A DNA stretch of 64,000 nt from Collinsella aerofaciens (GTDB lineage: Bacteria > Actinomycetota > Coriobacteriia > Coriobacteriales > Coriobacteriaceae), in the NCBI RefSeq assembly GCF_015670745.1, contig NZ_JADPCH010000001.1, positions 124,001 to 188,000 of the forward strand, read 5' to 3'. Shown here piece after piece: positions 45,179-53,045 of the stretch. The first letter of the stretch is position 1, and each line of letters starts with the position of its first letter. A program made the position numbers and the translations under genes. A model generated the notes under the pieces. That model did not search any database. It was not told the DNA's origin and saw only the letters and a list, made by a program, of their open reading frames with translations.

Positions 45179-46989
45179 CCTCCTTGAAATTCTCCAGGCG
45201 CTTCGCGCTTAGCCTGCTCGCCTCGCTGTCCGCCACCGTAGCGCTTGCTTTGCCCTCAACCGCCCTAGCCGCGTCGGACCCGAACCCGCCCAGCATCTCC
45301 AACGTGACGATATCCGCGACGACAGTCACGGCCGGCTCCACGCTGCATGTCGGCTATAGCGTCGATGACCCTGACGGGGTACGGTCCGTCACGCCCATAG
45401 TCGAAGTCCTTGTCGAAAACGATACCGGAGACCATGGAATCAGTTCCCGTCTCGCCTTCTCGTCGACCGGCAACACGACCGCGGGCTTCGATATCTCCAC
45501 CTCCCCGAGCGACCGGCCCTGCAGGTACCGGATCATCGGCCTCGGCGTGACCGATAGTCTTGGATGGGTTACCGATGTCTACGACACGACGTATGCCGAG
45601 GAGAAGGGGCTCGACTGTCCGACCTTCACCACCGACCCCCTCGAGTATGAGGTGACCGAGGGACCCGAGGACCAAAACCCGCCGACCGTGTCCTCCGTGT
45701 CGCTCTCGAGCAGGGAGGTCGCAACCGGTGCCGACTTCCACATCTCTTGGACCGTCTCCGATGCCGACGGCGTTCGCTCCGTTTCCCCCATACTGCGGCA
45801 GGGCTGGGAGAATTCGGACGACGGCTGCTCTGTTTCGTCAGCCTATTATCACGGAGGCTCGTCTATCGACGGGTTTGACCTCACATTCGACAGCAATAGG
45901 ATCGGAAGGCACAGGCTGATCGGCCTTTCGGTCACCGATGGCCTAGGGTTCGAGACCGATGTGTACGAGAGTTCCTACGCCAGGGCCAACGGCATTTCGG
46001 GCGCGACTTTCTCGGTTGGCGACCCGAGCGAGCTGTGCTTCGAGGTGACCGGCAGCGCGATCGACCGGAACCCGCCCACGGTCTCGAACGTTTCCATCTC
46101 CGCGAAGAGGGTCCCCGTCGGCGGGATCCTCCGTATCTATTGCAATGTAGGCGACGCGGACGGCGTAAGGTCTGTCTCCCCGATCCTCGGCGACCCCGGC
46201 TATGTCGAGGACCCGAACTCTTTAAAGACCCGCAAAACGTTGAGCTGCAGCTACGATGCGGCAAGGGGCTATATCGAAATCGAGTTCCCCACGTCGCTCT
46301 CGATGGGCTCGTTTGAAATCCAAGCCCTCGCGGTCCTCGACAAGACGGGCCACGAGACCTTCGTCTACAGCTCCGCCTACGCCGAGCGTAACGGCAAGAC
46401 CGGCGTTCAGACCTTTGATGTCGACGACGCGGGGGACGTCACCTTCGACGTGACCGCTCCGCTGTATGCCGCCACCAAGGGCGACGGGCAGGCGTATGCA
46501 AAGGACGGCGAGGCCGGTCTGACCTTCCGCTTCAGCGGTCCTCTCGATGAGTTCACGCGTCTCCTCGTGGACGGAACTGAGGTCTCCGCCGAGAACTACA
46601 CCGCAACCAGGGGCAGCACGATTATCGAGCTCAGGCCGTCCTACCTGGACACGCTCGCCGGCGGCGGACACACCGTCACGGCCGTCTGGAAGGACGGGAC
46701 GGCGACCGATGCGTCCTTCACCGTGGAGGGGAAGGCCCAAGGGGAGCAGGCGGGCGGAAAGACCGACGTAGATTCACCCGGCGACAACAAAAGTGATCCT
46801 GCCACTCCTGAAAAGGACGCCGACGAGGCGGCTACAAAAAAGTCGGGACGCACGACAGCCGATGAACCAAAGCTCGCTGCAACCGGCGACTCCACTTGGA
46901 TGGCCAGCATCGCATTGGCCATGGCGGCCACGGCCTGCTTCACGGCAGCGAGAAGGCTTGAGCCCAAGCAGCATAGGCACGAACAGTAG
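45175..46989 (+). CDS. Sortase-type surface protein with three Ig-like repeats
   Basis: 604 residues. A signal peptide occupies residues 1-33 (hydrophobic core ALSLLASLSATVALALP, cleavage after ALA). Three repeats of exactly 131 residues start at Asn37, Asn168 and Asn299, each opening NPPxxSxV and containing DGVRSVxPI. A fourth, different beta-rich domain lies near 480-540, then a Gly/Asp/Lys spacer. The cell-wall sorting signal is LAATGD at 567-572, followed by a hydrophobic helix and Arg-Arg. LAxTG is the form recognised by class E sortases of Actinobacteria; no sortase gene is in the window. It probably acts in adhesion or ligand binding. The ribosome binding site is weak. Confidence 0.8.
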   Translation: MTSLKFSRRFALSLLASLSATVALALPSTALAASDPNPPSISNVTISATTVTAGSTLHVGYSVDDPDGVRSVTPIVEVLVENDTGDHGISSRLAFSSTGNTTAGFDISTSPSDRPCRYRIIGLGVTDSLGWVTDVYDTTYAEEKGLDCPTFTTDPLEYEVTEGPEDQNPPTVSSVSLSSREVATGADFHISWTVSDADGVRSVSPILRQGWENSDDGCSVSSAYYHGGSSIDGFDLTFDSNRIGRHRLIGLSVTDGLGFETDVYESSYARANGISGATFSVGDPSELCFEVTGSAIDRNPPTVSNVSISAKRVPVGGILRIYCNVGDADGVRSVSPILGDPGYVEDPNSLKTRKTLSCSYDAARGYIEIEFPTSLSMGSFEIQALAVLDKTGHETFVYSSAYAERNGKTGVQTFDVDDAGDVTFDVTAPLYAATKGDGQAYAKDGEAGLTFRFSGPLDEFTRLLVDGTEVSAENYTATRGSTIIELRPSYLDTLAGGGHTVTAVWKDGTATDASFTVEGKAQGEQAGGKTDVDSPGDNKSDPATPEKDADEAATKKSGRTTADEPKLAATGDSTWMASIALAMAATACFTAARRLEPKQHRHEQ

Positions 46990-47171
46990 CTCAAAGCGAA
47001 CTCAACTGGGAAGGGCAGATGGATAGCCGTCCTTCTCTTATAATCAACCCAATCCGCTGAAATGCAATCAGTTAACGAGTTTCGCCAGACGCTCGGCCTC
47101 TACCCCGCTCTAGCAAGCCACCAGGCGATGAGATAATGCCCACGACTATCAACGTAAGCAAGGAGCGCGCT

Positions 47172-48407
47172 ATGGCAGACAACGAGACCAAACCCTCGGC
47201 GAACGACGGCCGAGAGGAGCTCGTGGCAAAACAGCTCGCATCGACCAAAATCCACCTCGCGCTCACTCAGAAGCGGGTGGACGTCTCCGGCGCCATCAAG
47301 CTACCGCTCGAGCGAATTCCCCAACTCGGCGTGGCGTTCGCCTCGCTCCGCTCGATGTTTCGCACCGTCACCAACACGGTGAGTGTGCCCACGCTGCTCC
47401 AGGCGACTGACAAATATGGTAGCCCGCTCGATCCGTCGAAACTCAACACGTTCAAGGACGGCAGCGGTCTCACAGGGGGCTACCGCGACGCCGCCAAGGG
47501 CCTTGGGCAGGCGCGCTTCCACGTAGTCGAGGGCGACATCGCCACGAGCGTCACGCAGGTGCCTTACGATCCAACATCGCTATTCATGGCAGCCGCAATC
47601 GCGCAGATAAACCAAAAGCTCGACTCCATCCAGGAGTCCGTCGACGAAATGTTCGAGTACATGCGTCAGCGCGACAAGGCCAACATGCGTGGCAACCTCA
47701 AGACGCTCGCAGACATCCTCAACGGTTACGGCCTCAACTACGGCAACGCCACCTACATGGCAAACGCCCATATGAAGGTGCTCGACATCAAGCAGTCGTC
47801 CGCGCAGGACATGGAACTCTTCCGCTCGCAGGCACAGGCGGATCTGAAAAAGAAAGGGTTCATCGAGGTGCGAGACGGCTTGGGCAGACGCCTCGACAAG
47901 GTGCTCGACTACCTCAAAGACTGCCAGCTCGCCACCTACATCCACGCGTTCTCGCTGTTCCTCGAACCCATGCTCGCCCAGAACTTCGAGCCCGCAAAGC
48001 TCGCGGACGCCACTGCGAAGATCGAGGCTGATTCGATCGCGTACCGCGAGCTCTACACCGACTGCTACAACGCACTCGAAGCGGGGGCTGTCGACACCGT
48101 CGATGCGGCACTGCTGGGCGGTATCGCGTCCGCGGGCAAATTGCTCGGTCACGCCATCGCAAAGACCCCCGTGGGCGACCATACACTCATCGACGAGGCG
48201 CTCGAAGGCGCAGGAGAGAGCATCGGAAAGTTCAACGACAAGCAATCCGAGAAACTCCTCGAAAAGCTCCATCAGGCAAAGACGCCCGACGTCACGCCGT
48301 TCAAGCAGAGCGTAAAGGAGATCGACACCCTCTACAACCGCCCCGCGCAGATCGCCGTGGACGCCGAGAACGTCTACATCTTGCCTGCCAAGCAGCAGGA
48401 AGAGTAA
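47172..48407 (+). CDS. Unknown helical cytoplasmic protein
   Basis: 411 residues, no signal peptide and no convincing membrane span. The segment IAQINQKLDSIQESVDEMFE near residue 150 looks like a coiled coil, and most of the rest is predicted helical by composition. The start is fixed by AAGGAG six bases before ATG 47172. No catalytic motif or family was recognised. It lies between the surface protein and an exonuclease in the accessory region. A role in phage or plasmid defence is possible from context only. Confidence 0.7.
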   Translation: MADNETKPSANDGREELVAKQLASTKIHLALTQKRVDVSGAIKLPLERIPQLGVAFASLRSMFRTVTNTVSVPTLLQATDKYGSPLDPSKLNTFKDGSGLTGGYRDAAKGLGQARFHVVEGDIATSVTQVPYDPTSLFMAAAIAQINQKLDSIQESVDEMFEYMRQRDKANMRGNLKTLADILNGYGLNYGNATYMANAHMKVLDIKQSSAQDMELFRSQAQADLKKKGFIEVRDGLGRRLDKVLDYLKDCQLATYIHAFSLFLEPMLAQNFEPAKLADATAKIEADSIAYRELYTDCYNALEAGAVDTVDAALLGGIASAGKLLGHAIAKTPVGDHTLIDEALEGAGESIGKFNDKQSEKLLEKLHQAKTPDVTPFKQSVKEIDTLYNRPAQIAVDAENVYILPAKQQEE

Positions 48408-48448
48408 CGATACGCGACAGGCACGCGCCATGCAGACAGCTAACGCCC

Positions 48449-49183
48449 CTACCTTCCCGCCGCCTTCAGCTTCAGCAGCAGGTCACCCAGCTCGGGGCAC
48501 TTGCTGGAAAGGCGCGTCTGGACTCGCTCGCCCATCCCCCACCGCTGGCGGACTTCCTGGGCGCGCGGGCTCACGCGGTATTCCCCGTCCATCATCTGCT
48601 TGAACAGCTTGGCGGTCACGCGCGCATCGGCCAGGGCACTATGGGCGTGGCCCGTCGACTCGTCGAACTCGATGCCAAACCACGTCGCCGCGTCACTCAA
48701 AGAGACGCACCCGTGGCTGCCCACGTCCATGATCGAGGTGTAAAACGCCTGCAGGTCGGCCCAGTCCGTAGGAAAAGCGGAGAGGTCGATGTGCTTTGCC
48801 TGGCACTCGGTCAAAAGCTGTCGCCGGTCCGCCCCGCTCCAGCAAACCACCTGGGCGGAGTAGCGACCGATCCAATCGCTTAGCCTTTTAATCACCATGT
48901 AGAGCGGATCGGCCATCGCGGTGTCCACGGCCGATATCCCCGTGAGCTCGCGGACGGGATACGCAACGCCTTCGGTAAATTCCGTCTGCACAAACTGCGA
49001 GAACTCGCCCATAACGTTGCCGTGGTAATCGAGCTTGACGGCGCCTACCTCAATAATCTCGTTGCGCAGTCCACGGCGTTGGCGCTGCTTTGGCACCGGC
49101 GCAAACTCAAAGTCCAGCACAATCTGGCGCGCAAAGTTCGTCGTATCGATAGCCGAGATACACGGCGTCTTTTCAGCTGACAC
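48449..49183 (-). CDS. DEDD-type 3'-5' exonuclease
   Basis: 244 residues of the DnaQ/RNase T exonuclease superfamily. Motif I is VLDFEFAP near residues 23-30 (DxE). Motif II has a conserved aspartate in the middle, and motif III is HSALADARVTAKLF near 196-209 (HxAxxD, DEDDh type). It would degrade DNA or RNA from the 3' end. The start is taken as GTG at 49183, after GGAG and AAAGG. Upstream in-frame ATG codons run into low-similarity sequence. It converges with the 47172 gene, and 41 bases separate the stops. Confidence 0.82.
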   Translation of the reverse strand: MSAEKTPCISAIDTTNFARQIVLDFEFAPVPKQRQRRGLRNEIIEVGAVKLDYHGNVMGEFSQFVQTEFTEGVAYPVRELTGISAVDTAMADPLYMVIKRLSDWIGRYSAQVVCWSGADRRQLLTECQAKHIDLSAFPTDWADLQAFYTSIMDVGSHGCVSLSDAATWFGIEFDESTGHAHSALADARVTAKLFKQMMDGEYRVSPRAQEVRQRWGMGERVQTRLSSKCPELGDLLLKLKAAGR

Positions 49184-49347
49184 GGTTAGGGCCTTTCTCC
49201 GTTGCCTGCCGCTCGCTACATAGGCGGCTACATTGCCGTAAGGATAGGCGCCCGTGCGGACATGAAAGCGGGGCGCAATGCCACGCGCGCCAGGCACACG
49301 CCATGCAGTCGACCCCAAGAGCGCCGCCCACTCTATTCAAATGGATG
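49184..49347. other. Intergenic region upstream of the exonuclease gene
   Basis: Part of the 459-base gap between the exonuclease and DUF4143 genes. No convincing gene was found. It must contain the exonuclease promoter; no clear hexamer pair was seen. Confidence 0.35.
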
Positions 49348-49393
49348 AAAAAGATTGAGGCCCGGTGACTTGAATCAGCGGTCATCCCGGGCC
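49348..49393 (-). terminator. Intrinsic terminator for the DUF4143 ATPase gene or a short transcript
   Basis: GGCCCGG (49359-49365) pairs with CCGGGCC (49387-49393), with inner GAC/GTC, followed on the minus strand by TCAATCTTTTT. It lies about 250 bases past the DUF4143 stop, so a small RNA or peptide could be encoded between. Confidence 0.65.
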
Positions 49394-49642
49394 CATCAGA
49401 GCTCGTAGAGCTCTTGGTTGCTTTGATCTCGCTCTTCACGGCGCTTATCGAACTTTCCGAGGCACTCAAGCAGCATTCGAAGCATAACAAGTCGCTGCCA
49501 TTAAGGCACTGACCTCTTGACCAAGCAACGGCGCTGCCCAGCTCTCCAGAACTTGGGCTGCCGCCAACTTTATTCTATCCGCGAGCATCTGGTTTACCAA
49601 ATGGATTTTCGGTAAAGGAAGCACGGCACGTCCGCAAAACCA
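49394..49642. other. Spacer between the DUF4143 ATPase gene and its distal terminator
   Basis: A 28-codon leftward frame (about 49484-49398, beginning MLRMLLECLGKF) precedes the terminator. On the opposite strand, 49414-49512 reads as a hydrophobic helix with a charged tail. Neither has a good ribosome binding site. Nothing else was recognised. Confidence 0.3.
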
Positions 49643-50938
49643 CTACGCCCCAAGTGCCGCCATGGGGATCACCGCCACGCCGTCGTCGCGTGTGTAGGCA
49701 ATGCTCCCCTTTCCAACCACGACCGCCAAAAACGCCGGCGCGGCATTCTGGGCGGCAGGATTGGAGAGCACTTTCCTCTCCAGCGCCTTGAGATTTCTCG
49801 CTCCATCGTCTGCTTTCGCATCACTCAGCTTGACCTCGATGGCTCCCCAGCGCCCGTCGTGCTCAACGATCAGATCGACCTCAAGGCCCTTCTCATCTCG
49901 GAAATAATGGACACTGTTGTCGACACCGCCGTAGGTGGAAAGGAACACGCGCACGTCGCGCAGGACGAGATTCTCAAAGAGCATCCCCAGCGTTTGCATA
50001 TCGCCAAGCAGCCGCTCAGGGGTAGCCCCCAGCAACGCCGCCGCAAGTGACGGGTCACAGAAGTAGCGCTTGGGGCGCACGCGAACGCGGGCCTTCGAGC
50101 GCATGGGCGGCTCCCATCCGCACAGGTCCTCGGTCAGCTTGAGCCTGTTGAAGAGGTCCAAGTACGCAGCGATGGTCCTCTCGTCGGGGCCCGCCTCACC
50201 GTACGAGGCGTCCTTTACGAGCGTCTTGTACGTGACAGCCTGGCTCTCGTTCATGGCAAGAGCTCGCAAAAGGCCGTGTGCAAGCTCGGGCGACATGCCC
50301 TCGTCCAGCACGTTGACGTCGAGCACCGAGTGCACGTACTGGCTTGCCGTCTCTCGCGCAAGATCTTCCGAAAGCCCAAGATTTGCAGGCCAACCGCCCC
50401 TGCAGCACCAGCGGGCGACGTCATCCACCGTGCTCTCGCGACGCTGAGGGGCAAAATCCTCGCCCTTAAAGAGGCTTGCCAGTGACACGAGCGGCTCGCC
50501 GTCGCCCGACTCACACAGGGCCATGGGGCGCATTGACAGACGGGCGATCCTACCCGTGCCGGAATGACGAACATGGCTGCGCTCCTCGCTTTTGAGCGCG
50601 GTCGAGCCCGTGAGCAAAAGTGTCCCCCGTTCGTTGCCGCTCGCGTCCACGAAACGCCGGGCGGCATCCCAAACCTCGGGCACCTCCTGCCATTCATCGA
50701 CCAGGTGTGGCGCATCGCCGATGAGCGCCAGGCTTGGGTCGACCTCTGCCGCCGCACGCTGCGCAGGCTCATCGAGCCTGGAGACGCTCGCCGAGCGAGA
50801 GAGCGCCGTCCAGGTCTTGCCGCACCATTTGGGGCCGTTGATCTCCACACAGCCAAACGCCCGCATAAGGGTGTCGAGGCGCTCCTCTATGAGCCGGGGC
50901 CTATATCCCTTTTGGGTCAATCTCTTTGGTGCATCCAT
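49643..50938 (-). CDS. AAA ATPase with DUF4143 nuclease-like C-terminus
   Basis: 431 residues. The N-terminal AAA_14-type ATPase has Walker A GPKWCGKT at 35-42 and Walker B-like HLVDEWQEV near 78-86. The C-terminal DUF4143 domain ends with a PD-(D/E)xK-like core: DEKGLEVDLIVE near 350 followed by GAIEVKLSD. Such ATPases are widespread in gut bacteria and archaea, often in many copies, and their function is unknown; links to mobile elements or defence have been proposed. The ATG at 50938 is preceded by GAGAGGG and, 38 bases further up, by four 23-bp iterons. Confidence 0.85.
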   Translation of the reverse strand: MDAPKRLTQKGYRPRLIEERLDTLMRAFGCVEINGPKWCGKTWTALSRSASVSRLDEPAQRAAAEVDPSLALIGDAPHLVDEWQEVPEVWDAARRFVDASGNERGTLLLTGSTALKSEERSHVRHSGTGRIARLSMRPMALCESGDGEPLVSLASLFKGEDFAPQRRESTVDDVARWCCRGGWPANLGLSEDLARETASQYVHSVLDVNVLDEGMSPELAHGLLRALAMNESQAVTYKTLVKDASYGEAGPDERTIAAYLDLFNRLKLTEDLCGWEPPMRSKARVRVRPKRYFCDPSLAAALLGATPERLLGDMQTLGMLFENLVLRDVRVFLSTYGGVDNSVHYFRDEKGLEVDLIVEHDGRWGAIEVKLSDAKADDGARNLKALERKVLSNPAAQNAAPAFLAVVVGKGSIAYTRDDGVAVIPMAALGA

Positions 50939-50976
50939 AGACGGCCGTCCCTCTCTATCACGCGATATGCGAAATT

Positions 50977-51068
50977 ACGCCATTCTCAATGCTGATTTTA
51001 CGCTACTTTCAATGTAGTTTTTACGCCATGACAGATGTAGTTTTTACGCCATTTTCATTGAAGGTTTC
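50977..51068. repeat. Four 23-bp direct repeats (iterons) upstream of the DUF4143 ATPase
   Basis: Units 50977-50999, 51000-51022, 51023-51045 and 51046-51068 are each exactly 23 bases. They start ACGCYA and mostly end TGTAGTTTTT or similar; a partial fifth ACGCT follows at 51069. They lie just upstream of the ATPase start, and a TAAAAT hexamer on the minus strand falls within them. Autoregulatory binding sites are likely. Confidence 0.8.
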
Positions 51069-51123
51069 ACGCTTGGCATCCTTAGCGCGACCCATTCCGA
51101 GCATCACATCAGAGCGCGCTTGG

Positions 51124-52515
51124 TTATCTCCGCTCGCACATCTCGGCAAACGAAATCAGCTTGGTATCCCCCCTGTTCGCCGCAGCTTCCTGACATCCTT
51201 GCGTAAAGCCGCGCTTCGAGAAGATCACGTAGCTTTTATGCTGCCGTCTAAAGAGCTCGCTTCGGTGCACGAGCTTTCGCAGCACGTCTTCGCCCACCGG
51301 CTCATTGCGCCATTTGCACTCCGCAAACAGCGCAGTGCCCTCGCCATCGTCAACAATCAAGTCGATTTCTTCCTGCGTATGCGTGCGATTATCCGTCCCC
51401 CACCAGCGCCCGACGCTCGCCGGAACCACATCGAGCTGGCCCGCGCGCGCGAGTTCGTACACGTATTGTCTGCATATAAGCTCAAAGACCGTACCCATGT
51501 AATCCGATACGTGCGGCTCAATGCGCTTATATGCCATCTCGGCCATATCGTTTTGAATCAGCCCGATGTTCTGCGGCACAAACTTGTACCAGAACCTAAA
51601 CATCTGGTCGCTCAGCAGATACACGGCTCGCTTATTGCTCGTCTCGTTTAGGGGCAGCTCGCGCTCGACAATCCCAAGCGACGCCAGCTTATCCACATAG
51701 CTCTTTACGTTGCTCGCAGGGATCCCCGTAGAGCTCGCAATCTCCGAGATCTTCGAGCGCCCCTGGGCAATTGCTTGCACGATCGCATCATATTGCTCGG
51801 GATTGCGGCACTCTTGCAACAGCAGGTTACTCGGCTCCTCAAAGAGATAGCCCGTAGGAGTAAGAAAAAGACGTTTGACGTTGTCCTTGAGCGGCGCAGC
51901 AGGATCGACTTTCTCGATATATGCAGGAATGCCGCCCGTCATGCCATAGCAAACCGCAGCGTCTTCGCGACCCATGCTCTGCCACAGGCCGAGGGTCGTC
52001 GTAAAATCGAGCGGCATGATCTTAAACTGGGCCGTTCGCCTACCGTATAGTGGGCTCTCGTAGCCCAGCACCTGCTCTTCCATGAACGAAAGCGACGACC
52101 CGCACAGGATAAGCATGAGCTTGGTCTCTTTGTACAAGTGATCGATCTTGTCTTGCAGCAACGAGCTGATCTCGGGATTCGATTGGGCGAGATAGGGATA
52201 CTCGTCAATCACGACAATCAAACGTTCCGTGCGAGCCATGGTGGCCAATGCATCGAACGCCTCGTCAAAACTACGAAACGACACACCTGCAGCACCAACC
52301 GAACCCGCAAGTATCGCCTGGCTAAAGCCGTGCAGGTTTGCCTCCGCATTGGTACGACGAGCTTGAAAGTAAATAGCCTTCTTGCCTTGGATGAACTCTG
52401 TGATAAGGCGCGTTTTGCCCACACGACGACGGCCGTAAATCACAGGCATCTCAAAGGAGTCCGTGCCATACAGTCGATTGAGCTCGGACATTTCCGCCGT
52501 TCTTCCGATAAACAT
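51124..52515 (-). CDS. Archaeal-type ATPase with DUF234 nuclease-like C-terminus
   Basis: 463 residues. Walker A is GRRRVGKT at 28-35 and Walker B LIVVIDEYPYL near 105-115. A central winged-helix region (SKISEIASSTGIPASNVKSY) follows. The C-terminal DUF234-like domain has EEIDLIVDDGEG and LFAECKWRNE near 377-400, a PD-(D/E)xK-type core. Its function is unknown; homologues occur in archaea and gut bacteria. The ATG at 52515 follows AAGGAAGG. A perfect 25-bp-arm inverted repeat lies directly before the ribosome binding site and includes a TATAAT hexamer. It shares direction with the DUF4143 ATPase but has its own control region. Confidence 0.85.
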   Translation of the reverse strand: MFIGRTAEMSELNRLYGTDSFEMPVIYGRRRVGKTRLITEFIQGKKAIYFQARRTNAEANLHGFSQAILAGSVGAAGVSFRSFDEAFDALATMARTERLIVVIDEYPYLAQSNPEISSLLQDKIDHLYKETKLMLILCGSSLSFMEEQVLGYESPLYGRRTAQFKIMPLDFTTTLGLWQSMGREDAAVCYGMTGGIPAYIEKVDPAAPLKDNVKRLFLTPTGYLFEEPSNLLLQECRNPEQYDAIVQAIAQGRSKISEIASSTGIPASNVKSYVDKLASLGIVERELPLNETSNKRAVYLLSDQMFRFWYKFVPQNIGLIQNDMAEMAYKRIEPHVSDYMGTVFELICRQYVYELARAGQLDVVPASVGRWWGTDNRTHTQEEIDLIVDDGEGTALFAECKWRNEPVGEDVLRKLVHRSELFRRQHKSYVIFSKRGFTQGCQEAAANRGDTKLISFAEMCERR

Positions 52516-52530
52516 AGGGCCATCCTTCCT

Positions 52531-52586
52531 TTACGTTATAGCTAGCTATATTATACCTTCCTATAATATAGCTAGCTATAACGTAA
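52531..52586. promoter_or_regulatory. Perfect 25-bp-arm inverted repeat over the ATPase promoter
   Basis: Arms 52531-52555 and 52562-52586 are exact reverse complements around a 6-base spacer. Each arm contains the self-complementary TATAGCTAGCTATA. On the minus strand TATAAT (52555-52550) falls at the inner edge of an arm, so a protein bound here would cover the promoter. The element is AT-rich in a GC-rich genome. Confidence 0.8.
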
Positions 52587-52641
52587 TTCGACAAGCGGCG
52601 CACGCAAAAGGGTCGGTACACCACCGCACGTGGACCGTTCC
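52587..52641. other. Spacer between the ATPase operator and hairpin repeats
   Basis: The whole gap 52516-53045 is 530 bases. It holds the inverted repeat, two 46-bp hairpin units, an AT-rich stretch and an 11-bp direct repeat before the AbiEi-like gene. No gene was recognised in it. Confidence 0.4.
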
Positions 52642-52749
52642 GGAAAATGTATCCCGTTCTGGAGCCAAAAACTGGGCCGTAGTTTCCGCCAAACATGCCA
52701 TCCGGAAAGCGCGTCCCGTTCCGAGCGGCAATTCCGGGTCACGGTTTCC
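52642..52749. repeat. Two units of the 46-bp hairpin / 62-bp period family
   Basis: Units 52642-52687 and 52704-52749 are each 46 bases, start GGAAA and end TTTCC, with (G/A)TCCC and GGG toward the centre. Their starts are 62 bases apart. The same unit length and period occur in the larger array at 54055-54409, beyond the AbiEi-like gene. Confidence 0.8.
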
Positions 52750-52968
52750 TCAGGTACAAGACGACGATCCGCAGCCCTTATCACATGCCTTCAAATATGC
52801 GATCCAGAAACACAAAACAGCAGATAGAATGCTCTTTTTCAAAAAGTACACGTCCCGAAACTTACCAAGACTTCATATCCAGCTACCGTTCACGGTCGCC
52901 GATTACCGCCCACCGATTCAAACAAGAAATATGTCGCCAAAAGCAGGTCATCTACCTGCATGGTTAGA
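52750..52968. other. AT-richer spacer upstream of the AbiEi-like gene
   Basis: About 220 bases with no recognised gene or repeat. The base composition is lower in GC than in the surroundings. It includes a small CAGGT/ACCTG palindrome near 52944-52958. Confidence 0.35.
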
Positions 52969-52990
52969 TTTTGGTCAGCTTTTGGTCAGC
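52969..52990. repeat. 11-bp tandem direct repeat
   Basis: TTTTGGTCAGC occurs twice in a row (52969-52979 and 52980-52990), 55 bases before the AbiEi-like start. It is a possible regulator binding site. Confidence 0.6.
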
Positions 52991-53045
52991 TGAGCGGCAA
53001 GTTCCAGCTGATACGTTTTTGCTACCCAAAAGGAGGCGGTAGCTC

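Noticed and set aside
49414-49512. Hydrophobic 32-residue peptide resembling type I toxins
   Set aside because: Only a TTG start without a ribosome binding site. The antisense strand holds an equally long frame before a terminator, so neither can be called.
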